Shown in pieces: positions 1-10,009 of a stretch of 64,000 bases of DNA. Positions within the stretch are counted from its first letter, which is position 1. Each line of letters opens with the position of its first letter. The position numbers and the translations under genes were made by a program. This DNA comes from Deroplatys truncata (lineage: Eukaryota; Arthropoda; Insecta; Mantodea; Mantidae), in the NCBI GenBank assembly GCA_030765065.1, contig CM060978.1, forward strand, positions 55,828,421 through 55,892,420, written 5' to 3'. Below the pieces are notes generated by a model, which saw nothing but the letters and a program-made list of their open reading frames with translations, was not told where the DNA came from and made no database searches.

Positions 1-376
1 GAATTGCAGATAGGTCAGTCAGTATGGCCCTATGTGCTAGGAAGTAGCCTTTGGAAGGAGAAACGAGAGGGAGATCCGAAGGGCGAGCAGATCAAGACGA
101 CGACGTGTTCAAGCATGGACGCATTCGACACTTATCAGCTCTGGTCACAAGCCTCAAACCCCTGGGCCCCTAGAACCAAAGGATGCTTCTCTCAGAGGGC
201 GCATCCGTAATCAGTCCAACCGACGTCAGAAAGAAACCATCCCAAAGCGCACCTCCAACGCCCAGCCGCAACACACAGATCGCCGTCAGATGTCTTCAGT
301 CCTGAAACAGATGTTAGGAAATGACGGAAGAGGAGCAACCACGCCAGCATTCGTCTACCGACCCGGGGAAAACACG
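1..376 (-). mobile_element. SINE-like element (family D), body, interrupted by family A
   Basis: This is the body of a tRNA-headed SINE-like repeat on the minus strand. It shares its wording (gagatccgaaggg, gcccagccgcaac, cattcgtctaccgacc) with copies near 1.2, 8.6, 14.8 and 33.1 kb. It is cut at the A-run after 'aacacgaaaaa' by a family A insertion; its tRNA-like head reappears at 1136-1205. Short reading frames here are not conserved between copies and are not genes. The family assignment rests on copy-to-copy comparison inside this window only. Confidence 0.6.
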
Positions 377-379
377 AAA

Positions 380-1135
380 AAAAATCTGATGTGTTACACT
401 CAAATGACTTTTTCTACTCTTTACAAACTATTTTTACAAACGCTTATTCTCCATATATTTCATGTTAATCGAGATGTTAATCTTATTGGTAATTTTCTTG
501 TAGATGCAAGGGGAATTGCTAGGCTTTAAGCGATAGTCAAATATTTTAACGCTGGTTGCTATGTGGAGTATTCCATTCTCTTTGCATTATCAGGACAAAA
601 AAAAAAAATGAATGACGAATTTCCATTTGAGAAAAAGTATAAGTATTGGAAAATTTAAGGGAACAACAAGCAATATCTCGAAAATGGTTCACTCAACAAC
701 AAGAATGTATATGACATAAATTGTGTATTTTAACGCGATCTACATTTTTTGTTTAGTAAAAGTTTGTCTATTTCTTATGGTTTACCAGTTATTCAATAGT
801 CGTTCACAATGAAGAATACTTATGGAGACATTCCCAGAAAATTTGAGATATACATTTCATTTGTCATGAAAATATCTTAATCGTATGCCATTTTAATCAA
901 AATCGTTACACCATTTTTGAGAAAATTAAAATTTTCGAAAAATGTTGCATGTAAAGGGTTATTTGTGGTGGGGATATTTTCTTGAAAACCTTCGTGTCGC
1001 ATCTCTGGAAGATACTGAACCTAAATACCAAATTTGGTGTTTATCCGACTGTTCGTTTCTGAGTAATGCTGTTCACAATTCAGGGGGTCTCAAAACATGT
1101 ATTTTCGGTGAAATCTCGATATCGAATTTTTGGGT
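380..1135 (-). mobile_element. Family A (Helentron/INE-like) copy A1, 5'-truncated
   Basis: Reverse-oriented family A copy starting with the terminal hairpin end (AAATCTGATGTGTTACACTC) and running to 'gaatttttgggt'. It lacks the last 50-60 bp that should carry the CTTTCTCTACT end. The flanks are the two halves of one SINE copy, so A1 was inserted into the SINE's A-run. No coding capacity is seen. Confidence 0.7.
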
Positions 1136-1205
1136 CAGAGTGTCCGGACTGACGGTAATCGAACCCGGAACCTCCCAATGCCAGCCTAACTGCGGAGTCA
1201 TCTCG
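1136..1205 (-). mobile_element. SINE family D head, continuation across A1
   Basis: On the minus strand this piece contains the pol III B-box-like GGGTTCGATTAC. It is the tRNA-like head of the SINE whose body lies at 1-376. The join 'aaaaa | gggtcagagtg' matches the uninterrupted order seen at 15.08 kb. Confidence 0.55.
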
Positions 1206-1224
1206 CTCGGGAAAAGACAAACGT

Positions 1225-1640
1225 ACATATTACCGGAGTAGAGCACCGCAAATTGGCGGCAACGGCCTTTTCTGCTACTAACATGACTCCTGAGAGTGGA
1301 ACGAGGGGAGGGATCCGGATGACGACGGGCGAAACATGGACGGGGTGCCTAACGGTTCCAGATAGATTGCATCCGAACACCGTTCGATCCCACCCACGAG
1401 CACGAGCCCCAGGGAAGAAACCTCTACAAAGCGCAAATTCACCGCCCAGCCGCAAACTTACAAACACCGCCGCCTGGTCCCACAACCCTGAACCAGTTGA
1501 CACTGAAGGAGACGGGGACAGGAAAGTCGTGGTAGTACCACCTCAGCATTCGCTTGCCGACCGAAAAAACTAAGAACACCCGGGACCTCCGGAATGCCAG
1601 TCTCACACATTACCGCGACTATCTCGCTCGGTACTCTAAG
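1225..1640 (-). mobile_element. SINE-like element (family D), near complete
   Basis: Minus-strand copy from 'gagcaccgcaaat' to 'ctatctcgctcgg'. It has the family body (gcccagccgcaaac, cattcgcttgccgacc) and a degenerate B-box region near 1590. It directly adjoins the head of the previous SINE, so two copies lie in tandem. It is followed within 10 bp by the TA target of the pogo-like element. Confidence 0.6.
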
Positions 1641-1646
1641 TATGTA

Positions 1647-2754
1647 GGGGAAAGATCCCTAATTTGAACCGTCTCTTAAATTGAACCGCTCCGATATTTT
1701 CCAAACTGTTCAACAGATGGCACCATAATCCTAGCAGGAGCGTGGCGTGTACAGCTATGAATGCTTGGAGTTGTTGACTTTGCATTCTGAGCTGTGGTTT
1801 CAGTTGTATGAAGTGTTGTGTGTTTTTGGTGCTTCAGAAGAAATATTTGACTCGTCTAGCTAAGCTTATACGACCAACTAGATAAGCTTGAGATGATCTA
1901 TATTTATTACATGTTATGAAGGGTTTATTTAGCAACAATATTCATGCATACGTTTTTTCAAGCAGCATCTCTCCTAGTCACATAGATGCTTAAGCTTCCA
2001 AAATAGCGTGGCTCGTAAATTGAACTACTGTTTGAACCCTATATTGAACTGGTCCAATTTAGGAAACCTATTGAAGTTCTAGGGTTGTTTAAATGCGAAT
2101 AGTATATCGTGTGAATAAATATCCACATAATATGCTAAGTTAAAAAAAATCATGTTAAAGACAGTGGCTGACATGAATATGTGAATTGTCTGAAATTATG
2201 GCCATGATCCAGTGTGTGAGTTGTAAGATATGGTTTCACTAAAAGTGTGCAAAAGTTAGTGACAAGAAGAAAGTGTTTTATTGTGAAGACTGTGTATAAT
2301 TGGGCTCTGCTGTGTGAGAGTAAAAATTAGTAAAAACTCTATATTTGCAAATAATACATATTCCAAAAACCAAGTGATTGTAATTATATAGAAATTCAAA
2401 ATGTTCAAGGAAATTGCTATTCTTATCACAATTTTGGACTCTACTTTTGTTGCTGATAACATATTTGTTTTGAATGTACAATAAACTATGTGTATTTTGT
2501 ATTAATAAAAATACTTTTAAACTTAAAAGTATGTGGTTCATTTTAAGACACGTTCCTAATTTGAACCGATTTACACCATCTCACTTTTTAAATGTTATTT
2601 AATTGATAATTGTATTAATTTTAAATTGTGTCGAGTATATTTATAGCGCAAGGATTTGTCACTTTAACGCTTGTGTTTCTGAAAATTTTGATTTGAAATT
2701 ATAATTGTTGTTTACTATTTTGGCATAAATGGTTCAATATAGGGACCTTTCCCC
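1647..2754. mobile_element. Pogo/Tigger-like TA-target DNA transposon, non-autonomous copy 1
   Basis: The ends are inverted: GGGGAAAGATCCCTAATTTG on the left and the reverse complement of CAATATAGGGACCTTTCCCC on the right. Both ends abut TA (1645-1646, 2755-2756), giving a 1,108-bp element with TA duplication. TTGAACC words recur inside both ends as subterminal repeats. It contains only the last 31 codons of a protein resembling the second half of a PHD finger. TA target and C-terminal PHD finger are together known from pogo-group (CENP-B-like) transposons; the superfamily assignment is inference because no DDE domain is present. Confidence 0.65.
2204..2299 (+). pseudogene. C-terminal PHD-finger remnant of a transposase
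   Basis: Reading from 2204 gives a cysteine/histidine pattern C-x2-C ... W-F-H-x2-C ... C-x2-C-V-stop, with the second half written as KVFYCEDCV. This is the layout of the last five metal ligands of a PHD zinc finger. A TAA stop replaces the residue just after the histidine. The true stop is at 2297-2299. Upstream the frame has no DDE catalytic region, so only the 3' end of the parental gene was kept. The sister copy at 8059 preserves CAA where this copy has the stop. Confidence 0.5.
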
Positions 2755-2756
2755 TA

Positions 2757-3061
2757 CTAGAGAAAGTAAAAGGCCTCTGTAGACCAAGGTGGTCCCTTTA
2801 AATGAAAAAGTTAGTTATAAAGCTGACAGGTGTTCCAGCTTGTCTGTCAGTTCGCAGTGTAGCCAGCAGCACTTCATTACAAGAATCCGTTACAAATTAC
2901 CTTCACACCGCAACACCGGAAGTGGCCACGCGCTGCTTCAAAACTCCTAGTCATGGTGCTCCGTTCAAACCCAGAGCTTGACGAGTCCTGCATGACTGGC
3001 ACAAATAAACTCCACTGTCAAATTCATCCTCCGTCGTACTTCTGCCTTTTCCAATCCCTGG
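2757..3061. other. Unassigned non-coding stretch
   Basis: About 300 bp between the pogo-like element and family A copy A2. It is more GC-balanced than its surroundings. I see no ORF with coding character, no terminal repeats and no similarity to the other repeats in this window. Confidence 0.4.
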
Positions 3062-3900
3062 TTTTTACTTTCTCTACTACGTATAGTAAGTAGGGGAAGT
3101 ATTGTATTCCACCCAAAAATTCGATACCGAGATTTCACCGGAAATATGCGTTTTGAGACTCCCTGAATCCAAAAAAAGTATTTTTGAAAACATGTCCGTG
3201 TGTGTGTCTCTGTGTGTGACTGTATCTGTGAACAGCGTAACTCAGAAACGAACAGTCGGATAAACACCAAACTAGGTATTTAGATTCCAGAGATGCCACA
3301 CGAAGGTTTTCAAGAAAATCCCCCACCCCAGACTACCCTTTACATGGAAGATTTTTCGAAAATTTTAATTTTCCAAAAAATGGCTCTAACGATTATGATT
3401 AAAATATCATATGCTTAAGATATTTTTATGACAAAGAAATGTATATCTCGAATTTTCTGGGAATGTCTCCAAAAGTATTCTTCATTGTGAACGACTTTTG
3501 CATAACTGGTAAACCATAAGAGATAGACAAACTTTTACTACACAAAAAATGTAGATCGCGTTAAAATACACAATTTATGTCATATACATTTGTTTTGTTG
3601 AGTGAACCATTTTCGAGATATTGCTTGTTATTCCCTTAAATTTTCCAATACTTATACTTTTTCTCAAATTCGTTATTCATTTTTTTTGTCCTGGTAATGA
3701 AAAGAGAATGGAATACTCCACATAGCAACCACCTCTTAAAATATTTGACTATCGCTTAAAGCCTACCAATTCCCCTTGCATTTACAAGAAACTAGCAATA
3801 AGATTAACATCTCGATTAACATGAAGCATATGGAGAATAAGCGTTTGTAAAATAGTTTGTACAAGAGTAGAGAAAGTCATGTGAGTGCAACACATAAGAT
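3062..3900 (+). mobile_element. Family A copy A2, full length
   Basis: Full forward copy from TTTTTACTTTCTCTACTACG to the hairpin end 'gagtgcaacacataagattttt'. It has the central GT-rich microsatellite at about 3200-3230. No ORF. It is a good representative of the consensus length (about 840 bp). Confidence 0.75.
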
Positions 3901-4395
3901 TTTTTTATTTTTTCAAAAATTGCTCTAATGATTTTGATTAAAATACCGCATGTTTAAGATATTTACGTGACCAATAGATAGACAAAAAGTGTATTACACA
4001 ACAAATTTGTTGTGATACATATATAAGACATCCTCTACCCTCTACATTTTTGAGTGCGTATATAAAATAGTCTTACTAAAGTTGATTTTTCTATCTGTTA
4101 CATTTTAATCCAAATAAACCTTTGCAGAAATAGCTACATTACATTTTTAGTAGGAACTACAACACAACTTCTCCTAGAATAACCTTCCTCAATCTACAGT
4201 TTATTTTTCATGTGAATATCTTTAATATCTGGTATTTTAATAAAAATGATTAGAGCCATTTTTGAGAATATCAAACATTTCCATAACTTTTTAATGTAAA
4301 GGGTAGCTGGGTTTGGCGGATTTTCTTGTAAAGTTTCGTGTCCCATCTTTGGAAGTACTGAAGCTAAATACCAAGTTTGCTTTTGAGTTATGCAG

Positions 4396-4433
<38 letters not shown>

Positions 4434-4587
4434 GACTGATAGATGCATACCTGCACATCCGGAGCTTTTCTAAAAATGCTCTCCTTTTTACACGTATTTC
4501 CGGTGAAATCTCGGTATCGAATTTTTTGGTGGAATGCAATACCTTACCTACGTACCATGTACGTGGTAGAGAAAACAAAAATATTAA
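3901..4587 (-). mobile_element. Family A fragments A3 (mixed orientation, older subfamily)
   Basis: A short forward internal fragment (3910-4010) is followed by a reverse-oriented 3' end of a diverged subfamily (4028-4180, with 'cctctaccctctac') and a reverse copy of the 5' half (4194-4587, ending at 'gtacgtggtagagaaaac'). The CA tract at 4397-4427 is the expanded central microsatellite. This is a mosaic of at least two older copies. Confidence 0.6.
4397..4427. repeat. (CA)n microsatellite
   Basis: Pure CA dinucleotide run at the position of family A's central microsatellite. Apparent ORFs across it are repeat translations. Confidence 0.9.
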
Positions 4588-5264
4588 TTTTATGTAAAGT
4601 GAGGGGCTCAGTACAATACCCTTTAGACATGGTTCCCTCTCTTCTTTCTTTAGAATTTTTGCAGCAACTTACGTTTGTTTATTCCCTTCCCCAGCGTGTT
4701 GTGCACCCCTGACTGGCCACAATGTGCCACTAATCACCGAAACATTCAACACTTCGCCTTTTACCTGCTACCGTCGTCACATTTGAATATGAATCCCGTG
4801 AAATGAGCTAACAGAATCAACAACAATAAACACCTTTACAACACCTGCCGACCCGCAAACGTCTCCAGGTTTTATAAAAACATCTCCCGGAATTAGCGTG
4901 GAAAATCAGTTGCCATTCACCCCAAATCCTCCATCTGCCGTCTCGCACAATTGCTGTCTTATTTATTGCGCAGTCCTTCAATTCAGTATTTTTATTTTTT
5001 TACGAATTCTCATAAACAAGCTGTGTGAAATAAAAATAGGAATGAAAGGAAACTGCATCCTTAAAAAAATACCTCGGGTTAAAAATGTGTATCCTTTGAA
5101 TTATATGCTTCATAAAATACCACTGGTAGACCACTATGTCATTTTTGGAAACTTTGCGTGGTGGTTTTTCCCCTTGTTTCCGTAGTTACAAGGTTTACGA
5201 AAACATCTGTGGTTCGTTCACACGACATTATCTACTAAAGAAAAATTCAGATACATCCGTTATA
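4588..5264. other. Unassigned non-coding stretch
   Basis: No reading frame with coding character and no similarity to other repeats of this window was seen. It ends at the TA target of the next transposon. Confidence 0.4.
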
Positions 5265-5411
5265 CAGAGTGAGCCAAAAGACTCCGAACCGCCTGCGCGG
5301 TGTTTTTCCTATCCGCGTCTTCGGCGCTCGTTGTCGTCTACCGCTATCATAGAAAGGCGTGGATGAAGCCATACATTTTAAAACTACTTTTAAAGGTTTT
5401 ACTTACCAACT

Positions 5412-5639
5412 TCACGAAATGAGATGCTGAAACTGGCCACCGTCGTTGTCCATACATTTTTGGCACCTATTTAGGAAGCTATATACCACTCGCCGTAGTT
5501 CACGTTGAGAAATTTCCTGGCGAATATTTTGTTTTAATTCTTCCAGGGTGTGTGGGTTTGTCTTATACACTTTATGTTTTAAGTTACCCCAGAGGGGTAT
5601 TCTATGAACAATATTACCGGCTGCACGGTGTTTTTCCAC
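5412..5639 (-). pseudogene. Transposase C-terminus (inverted arm)
   Basis: Minus-strand reading gives the typical C-terminal end of this mariner-related transposase group: P-L-W-G-N-L-K-x-K-V-Y, then NPHTLEELKQNIRQEIS, a Cys-rich FLNRCQKCM and GGQFQHLIS before the stop. The motif corresponds to the region after the third catalytic Asp (normally DYFLWG). The opposite arm repeats the final residues (GGQFQHLLS, stop at 6159-6161) on the plus strand. Confidence 0.6.
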
Positions 5640-5815
5640 TGGGCATGTGGAAATATGATAAAAACATGATAACGCACTGCTGCTATAAACAAAGTCACGC
5701 TGTTGTGGTTTTACTGTGCAGTGTGAAGTGCAGTTTTGAGTTGACGGTGATGTGATGTAGTTCCTTTATTACGAGTTATTTATTATTTTGTCTGTACCTA
5801 GTCACTAAGTATATT

Positions 5816-6088
5816 ATGGCTCAGTATATGTTTTCTACTACACAGCGTGTATTTATTTATGATTCGTATGTGTTAACTCGGTCAGCTCGCCAAATGAAAG
5901 TACGATTTGCAGAAAGATTTCCAGGTGTAAAAGTTCCAGGCCGTACAACAATCCATGAACTTTACAGTAAATTTCAGGCCACAGGAAGTGTTCAGGCTAA
6001 GAAATCTAAGACGGCGTTCGGTTCTTACCGAAGAAACATTAGACGACATCGGTCATCGTTTGGAAAATTCCCCCCAAAAAATCCATGA
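5816..6088 (+). pseudogene. Transposase N-terminal DNA-binding domain (DUF4817-like)
   Basis: Opens with MAQYMFSTTQRVFIYDSYV and continues through the helix-turn-helix region RTTIHELYSKFQATGSV. This is the N-terminal specificity domain found in a group of Tc1/mariner-like transposases. The frame is lost soon after GSV, and the sequence jumps to the C-terminal codons at about 6100. The missing part would hold all three catalytic Asp residues. Confidence 0.6.
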
Positions 6089-6339
6089 TGGATGATTCCT
6101 AAAGAGCTGGCAAAAATGTATGAACAACGACGGTGGCCAGTTTCAGCATCTCCTTTCATAAAGCTGGTAAGTAAAGCCTTTAAAAGTAGTTTTAAAAATG
6201 TTGTTTGGTTTCATCCGGGCCTTTCTATGACAGCAGTAGCCGGCAACGAGTGCCAAGGACGCGGACAGGAAAAACACCGTGCAGGTGGTTCGGAGTCTTT
6301 TGGCTCATTCTGTATATTGAACAATTCATATTAAAAATC

Positions 6340-7230
6340 TGACATGTTATATTCACACCTTTCTCTACTGATTCTTCAACAAAGCTTATTATTTCATTTA
6401 CTTCGTGTTAATCGAATAAACATTTGTGGAAATGGTTTAATTAATGTTTTGCCTGTAGATACAATGGGAATTGGGAAATACAGTAGGCTTACCGAGCGGG
6501 ACGTTTCAGGCGGCGTCTGTGGCCCGCATTTAGGAGGTGCGGGTTCGATTCTGGTGACCACACACTCTGACTATGGGGTTTTTTGTGACTTTTCCCTGGT
6601 CGCCAAGGCGAATGCCGGGGTGGTGTATTCTACCACTATCTCTCCTTTCCCCCATTTCCTCTCATTTCATCTCCATTTCACGATTCAGGCGTGTTTTCAG
6701 TCTTGCGTTGCTGGCGATGCCAGGCAGATGGGTGGGAAAGATTTCTCCCCGTGAACGCCAGAGTGAGCTGTTCCCCTGTTCCGCGGGTATTCTGCGCGTC
6801 ATTATAGGCATGTCTACCTGCAGACCTGAGACCTCCTGCGACACCGTCACCTCATCCCTGCTTCTCGGGGGGTGTAGCCACAATATGGTCGCATTGCGTG
6901 AGATGACAAACTCCGATAAACACATCCTACAGTAGCCTTAAGCGATAGTCAGATCTTTTTAGAGCTGATCGCTATATAGTGGCTTTGAAATTCCGTTCTC
7001 TTTGTATGACCACGAAAGAAAATTGAATAATGACTTCTCATTTAAGAAAAGTACAATATTTAAAAAATTCAAAGCAATAATAAGGCATATCTCGGAAATG
7101 GTTAAGCGCGTTAAAAACGTATTTGACATAAATTGTGTATTTTAAGGAGTTCTACATTGTTTTGTGCTGTAAGATTTTGTCTAACTCTTACGGTTTACCA
7201 CTTATGCAAAAATAATTCAGAATGAAGAGG
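6340..7230 (-). mobile_element. Family A copy A4, split by a SINE and by nested inserts
   Basis: Diverged reverse copy: 6340-6490, then a SINE (6491-6929), then 6930-7230 ('ccttaagcgatagtcag' onward). The copy stops at 'cagaatgaagaggagc' and its missing part ('gatatacattttatttgtcat') resumes at about 9068. Roughly 1.8 kb of later insertions therefore lie inside this copy. Confidence 0.65.
6491..6929 (+). mobile_element. SINE family D copy with target-site duplication
   Basis: Plus-strand copy beginning 'accgagcgggacg'. It has a pol III B box (GCGGGTTCGATTCTGG) about 50 bp in and the family body 'tttccctggtcgccaaggcg'. It is flanked by CAGTAGGCTT (6481-6490) and CAGTAGCCTT (6930-6939), a 10-bp duplication with one mismatch. 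The target is the 'AGGCTTAAGCGATAG' site of a family A copy. Confidence 0.7.
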
Positions 7231-7500
7231 AGCTAGGAGTATATTTATTTGTTTATTTATTTACCCTGGTGCGATTTAAGGCCACGAGACCTTATCTTGC
7301 ACTCAGCCAGGAAATACAACACAATACAATAATAAAAACATAACCAACAAACCTCCAACAAAGATGTTAAGATGAAGAAAGGAAAAGAAATAAATACCAA
7401 AATGCTCTTAAGCGGAATTTTAGTATAGGTAAAAGCAATTACTCTAAATGGTTTAATACTTAAATTTGAAATATTACTTGCTAGTACATAACATAATAGT
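7231..7500 (-). mobile_element. LINE/SINE 3' end with (TTTA)n-type tail
   Basis: Begins on the plus strand with ATTTATTTGTTTATTTATTT followed by 'accctggtgcgatttaaggcc'. On the minus strand this is an element ending in a TAAA-type tail, usual for some insect non-LTR retroelements. The palindromic words 'aaggccacgagacctt' lie next to the tail. No RT coding is present. The class is inferred from the tail only. Confidence 0.4.
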
Positions 7501-7501
7501 A

Positions 7502-8566
7502 GGGGAAAGGTCCCTAATTTGAACCGCATGTTAAACTGAACCGCCCCGATGTTTTCTAAACTATTCGACAGATGGCACCATAATCCTAGCAGAAGCGTGG
7601 CGTGTACAGCTATGAATGCTTGGAGTTGTTTACTTTGCATTCTGAGCTGTGGTTTCAATTGTATGAAGTGTTGTGTGTTTTTAGTGCTTCAGAAGTAATA
7701 TTTGACTCATCTAGCTAAGTTTATACGACAAATTGGGTAAGTTTGAGATGGGCTATATATCTTACAAGTTATGAAGTGTTTATTTAGCAACAATATCCAT
7801 GCAGACGTTTTTTCATGCAGCGTCTCTCCTTGTCACATAGATGCTAAAGCTTCTAAAATGGCGTGGCTCGTAAATTGAACCACTGTTTGAACCCTATATT
7901 GAACTGGTCCAATATAGGAAACCTATTGAAGTTCTAGGATTGTTCAACTGCAAATAGTATATCTTGTGAATAAATATCGATATAATATGTTAAAAAAATC
8001 ATATTAAAAACAGTGGCTGACATGAATATGTGAATGTGAATTGTCTGAAATGATGGACATGATCCAGTGTATGAGTTGTAGGATATGGCTTCACCAAAAT
8101 TGTGCAAACGTTAGTGCTAAGAAGAAAGTGTTTTATTGCAAATAATATCTATTACAAAAACCAGGTGATTGTCATTATATATATTCAAAATGCTCAAGGA
8201 GATTGCTATTCTTATCACAATTTTGGACTCTAATTTTGTTGCTGATAGCATATTTGTTTTGAGTGTACAATAAAATATGTGTATTTTGTATTAATAAAAT
8301 GCTTTTAAACTTAAAAGTATGCGGTTCATTTTAAGACACGGGCGGTTCAATTTAAGGACCACGTTCCTAATTTGAACCGATTTACACCATCTCACTTTTT
8401 CAATGCTATTTAATTGATAGTTGTATTAATTTTAAATTGTGTTGTGGATATTGATTGCGCAAGGTTTTGTCACTTTAACGCTTGTATTTCTGGAAAGTTT
8501 TGATTTGAAATTATAATTAGTATTTACTATTTAGGCGTAAGTGGTTCAATATAGGGACCTTTTCCC
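7502..8566. mobile_element. Pogo/Tigger-like element, copy 2
   Basis: Second copy of the 1647-2754 element, 1,065 bp, with GGGGAAAGGTCCC ends flanked by TA (7500-7501, 8567-8568). It is strongly similar throughout, including the internal 'ccctatattgaactggtcc'. Relative to copy 1 it lacks a short block around the PHD end, but has an extra 'ggcggttcaatttaagg' segment near 8341. Confidence 0.65.
8059..8145 (+). pseudogene. PHD-finger remnant, copy 2
   Basis: Same position in the element as 2204-2299. It reads C-M-S-C-R-I-W-L-H-Q-N-C ... VFYCK-stop, so the histidine and its following residue are intact here but the last cysteine pair is lost to a stop and deletion. Comparing both copies shows the ancestor had a complete C-terminal zinc-binding half-finger. 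Confidence 0.5.
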
Positions 8567-8574
8567 TAATAGGA

Positions 8575-9061
8575 AAAGTGTCTAGACACATCGAGGGACC
8601 TCCAGTAACTGGAGCCGAGCACCGCAAGTAGGCCATAGTGGACCCTTTTTGCTCCAACGTTACTGAGAGTAAGGATGAAGGAGATCCGAAGGACGACCAC
8701 ACCCGGAAGTCAGTGTGTGCACAAGATGGGGTCCATAATAATTCCAATGGTGCCAATCCTGATGCCAATCCCACCAAACGCCAGTTAAAAGCCTTTCCAG
8801 AGTGCAAATTCTATCGTCCTACTGCAACGCACCGACCGCCGTCGGCTGGTACTACAGCTCTGAAATACACAGTAAAGAAATGATGGGGACAGGAAACAAT
8901 GGACAAGAAATTCTGGATAGAAGGTGAACAACCCAAACATTCGGGGAAATTACGAAGAAACACATTTACAGAGTGGCCTGCCCGATGGAAATCGAACCCT
9001 GGACCTCCAGAACAGGAGCATCACGCGTTATCTCGGATCTATCTCGCTATCTCACAGTGAG
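8575..9061 (-). mobile_element. SINE family D copy
   Basis: Minus-strand copy (gagcaccgcaagtaggcc, gagatccgaaggacgacc). The B-box-like GGGTTCGATTTCC reads on the minus strand near 8990. It sits directly after the pogo-like element and before the resumed family A copy A4. Confidence 0.6.
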
Positions 9062-9171
9062 AACACTTCACCGATTTTCGTTGAAATTTTAAGATATACA
9101 TTTTATTTGTCATACAAATATTTTAAATGCACTGTATTTTAATCAAAATCGTTGCACCATTTTTGAAGAAA
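9062..9171 (-). mobile_element. Family A copy A4, resumed end
   Basis: Contains 'aagatatacattttatttgtcatac' in the order expected directly after the segment that stops near 7230. It shows that the LINE tail, pogo-like copy 2 and the SINE are nested in one older family A copy. Confidence 0.5.
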
Positions 9172-9990
9172 AAAAATCTGATTTGCTACATTCACATGAC
9201 TTTATCTATTCTTGTACAAACTAGTTTTACAAACGCTCATTCTCCATATGCTTCATGTTAATCGAGATGTTAATCTTATTGCTAATTTTCTTGTGGATGC
9301 AAGCGGAATTGGTAAGCTTTAAGCGACAGTCAAATATTTTAAGAGCTGGTTGCTATGTGGAGTATTCCATTCTCTTTGTATTACTAAGGAAAAAAAAGAA
9401 ATGAATAACGAATTCCCATTTGAGACAAATTATAAGTATTGGAAAATATAAGGGAATAATAAGCAATATCTCTAAAATGGTTCACTCAACAAAAAAAATG
9501 TATATGACATAAATTGTGTATTTTAACGCGATCTACATTTTTTGTGTAGTAAAAGTTTGTCTATCTCTTATGGTTTGCCAGTTATGCAAAAGTCGTTCAC
9601 AATGAAGAATGCTTTTGCAGACATTTCCAAAAATTAGAGATATACATTTCATTTGTCATAAACATATCTTAAATATATGATATTTTAATCAAAATCATCA
9701 GAGCCATTTTTGAGAATATTAAAATTTTCGAAAAATGTTCCATGTAAAGGATAATCTGGGGTGGGGGATTTTCTTGAAAACTTTCGTGTCGCATCTCTGG
9801 AAGATACTGAACCTAAATACCAAGTTTGGTGTTTATCCGACTGTTCACACACACACGGATATGTTTCCAAAAATGCTTTTTTGGATTCAGGGTGCCTCAA
9901 CACATATTTCCGGTGAAATCTTGGTATCGAATTTTGGGGTGGAATACAATACTTCCCCTACTTACTATACGTAGTAGAGAAAGTAAAAAT
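9172..9990 (-). mobile_element. Family A copy A5, full length, reverse
   Basis: Runs from AAATCTGATTTGCTACATTC to ACGTAGTAGAGAAAGT. The central microsatellite is short (cacacacacgg, about 9845). Ends and length fit the consensus. Confidence 0.7.
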
Positions 9991-10009
9991 TAAAAACGAA
10001 GAAAATTAA

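Larger units (their letters stand above)
5265..6312 (+). mobile_element. Mariner-related element rearranged into a long inverted repeat
   Basis: The two ends, GAGTGAGCCAAAAGACTCC and its inverted match, are flanked by TA at 5263-5264 and 6313-6314. The inverted similarity is unusually long, about 210 bp (5265-5476 against 6097-6312), and includes the last codons of a transposase on both arms. The middle carries the transposase start. The element is therefore [inverted 3' end][5' UTR and N-terminus][3' end], with the catalytic core missing. It looks like an inverted duplication of the 3' end that replaced the original 5' end. It cannot encode an active transposase. Confidence 0.7.

Noticed and set aside
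3062..3900. Family A considered as a CRISPR-like or satellite array
   Set aside because: Copies are dispersed on both strands with unrelated flanks and no regular spacing; they are interspersed elements.
3062..3900. Family A considered as a classic Helitron because of the TCTCTACTA start
   Set aside because: The expected CTRR 3' terminus and A|T target are missing; inverted subterminal motifs and T-run insertion fit the Helentron/INE type better.
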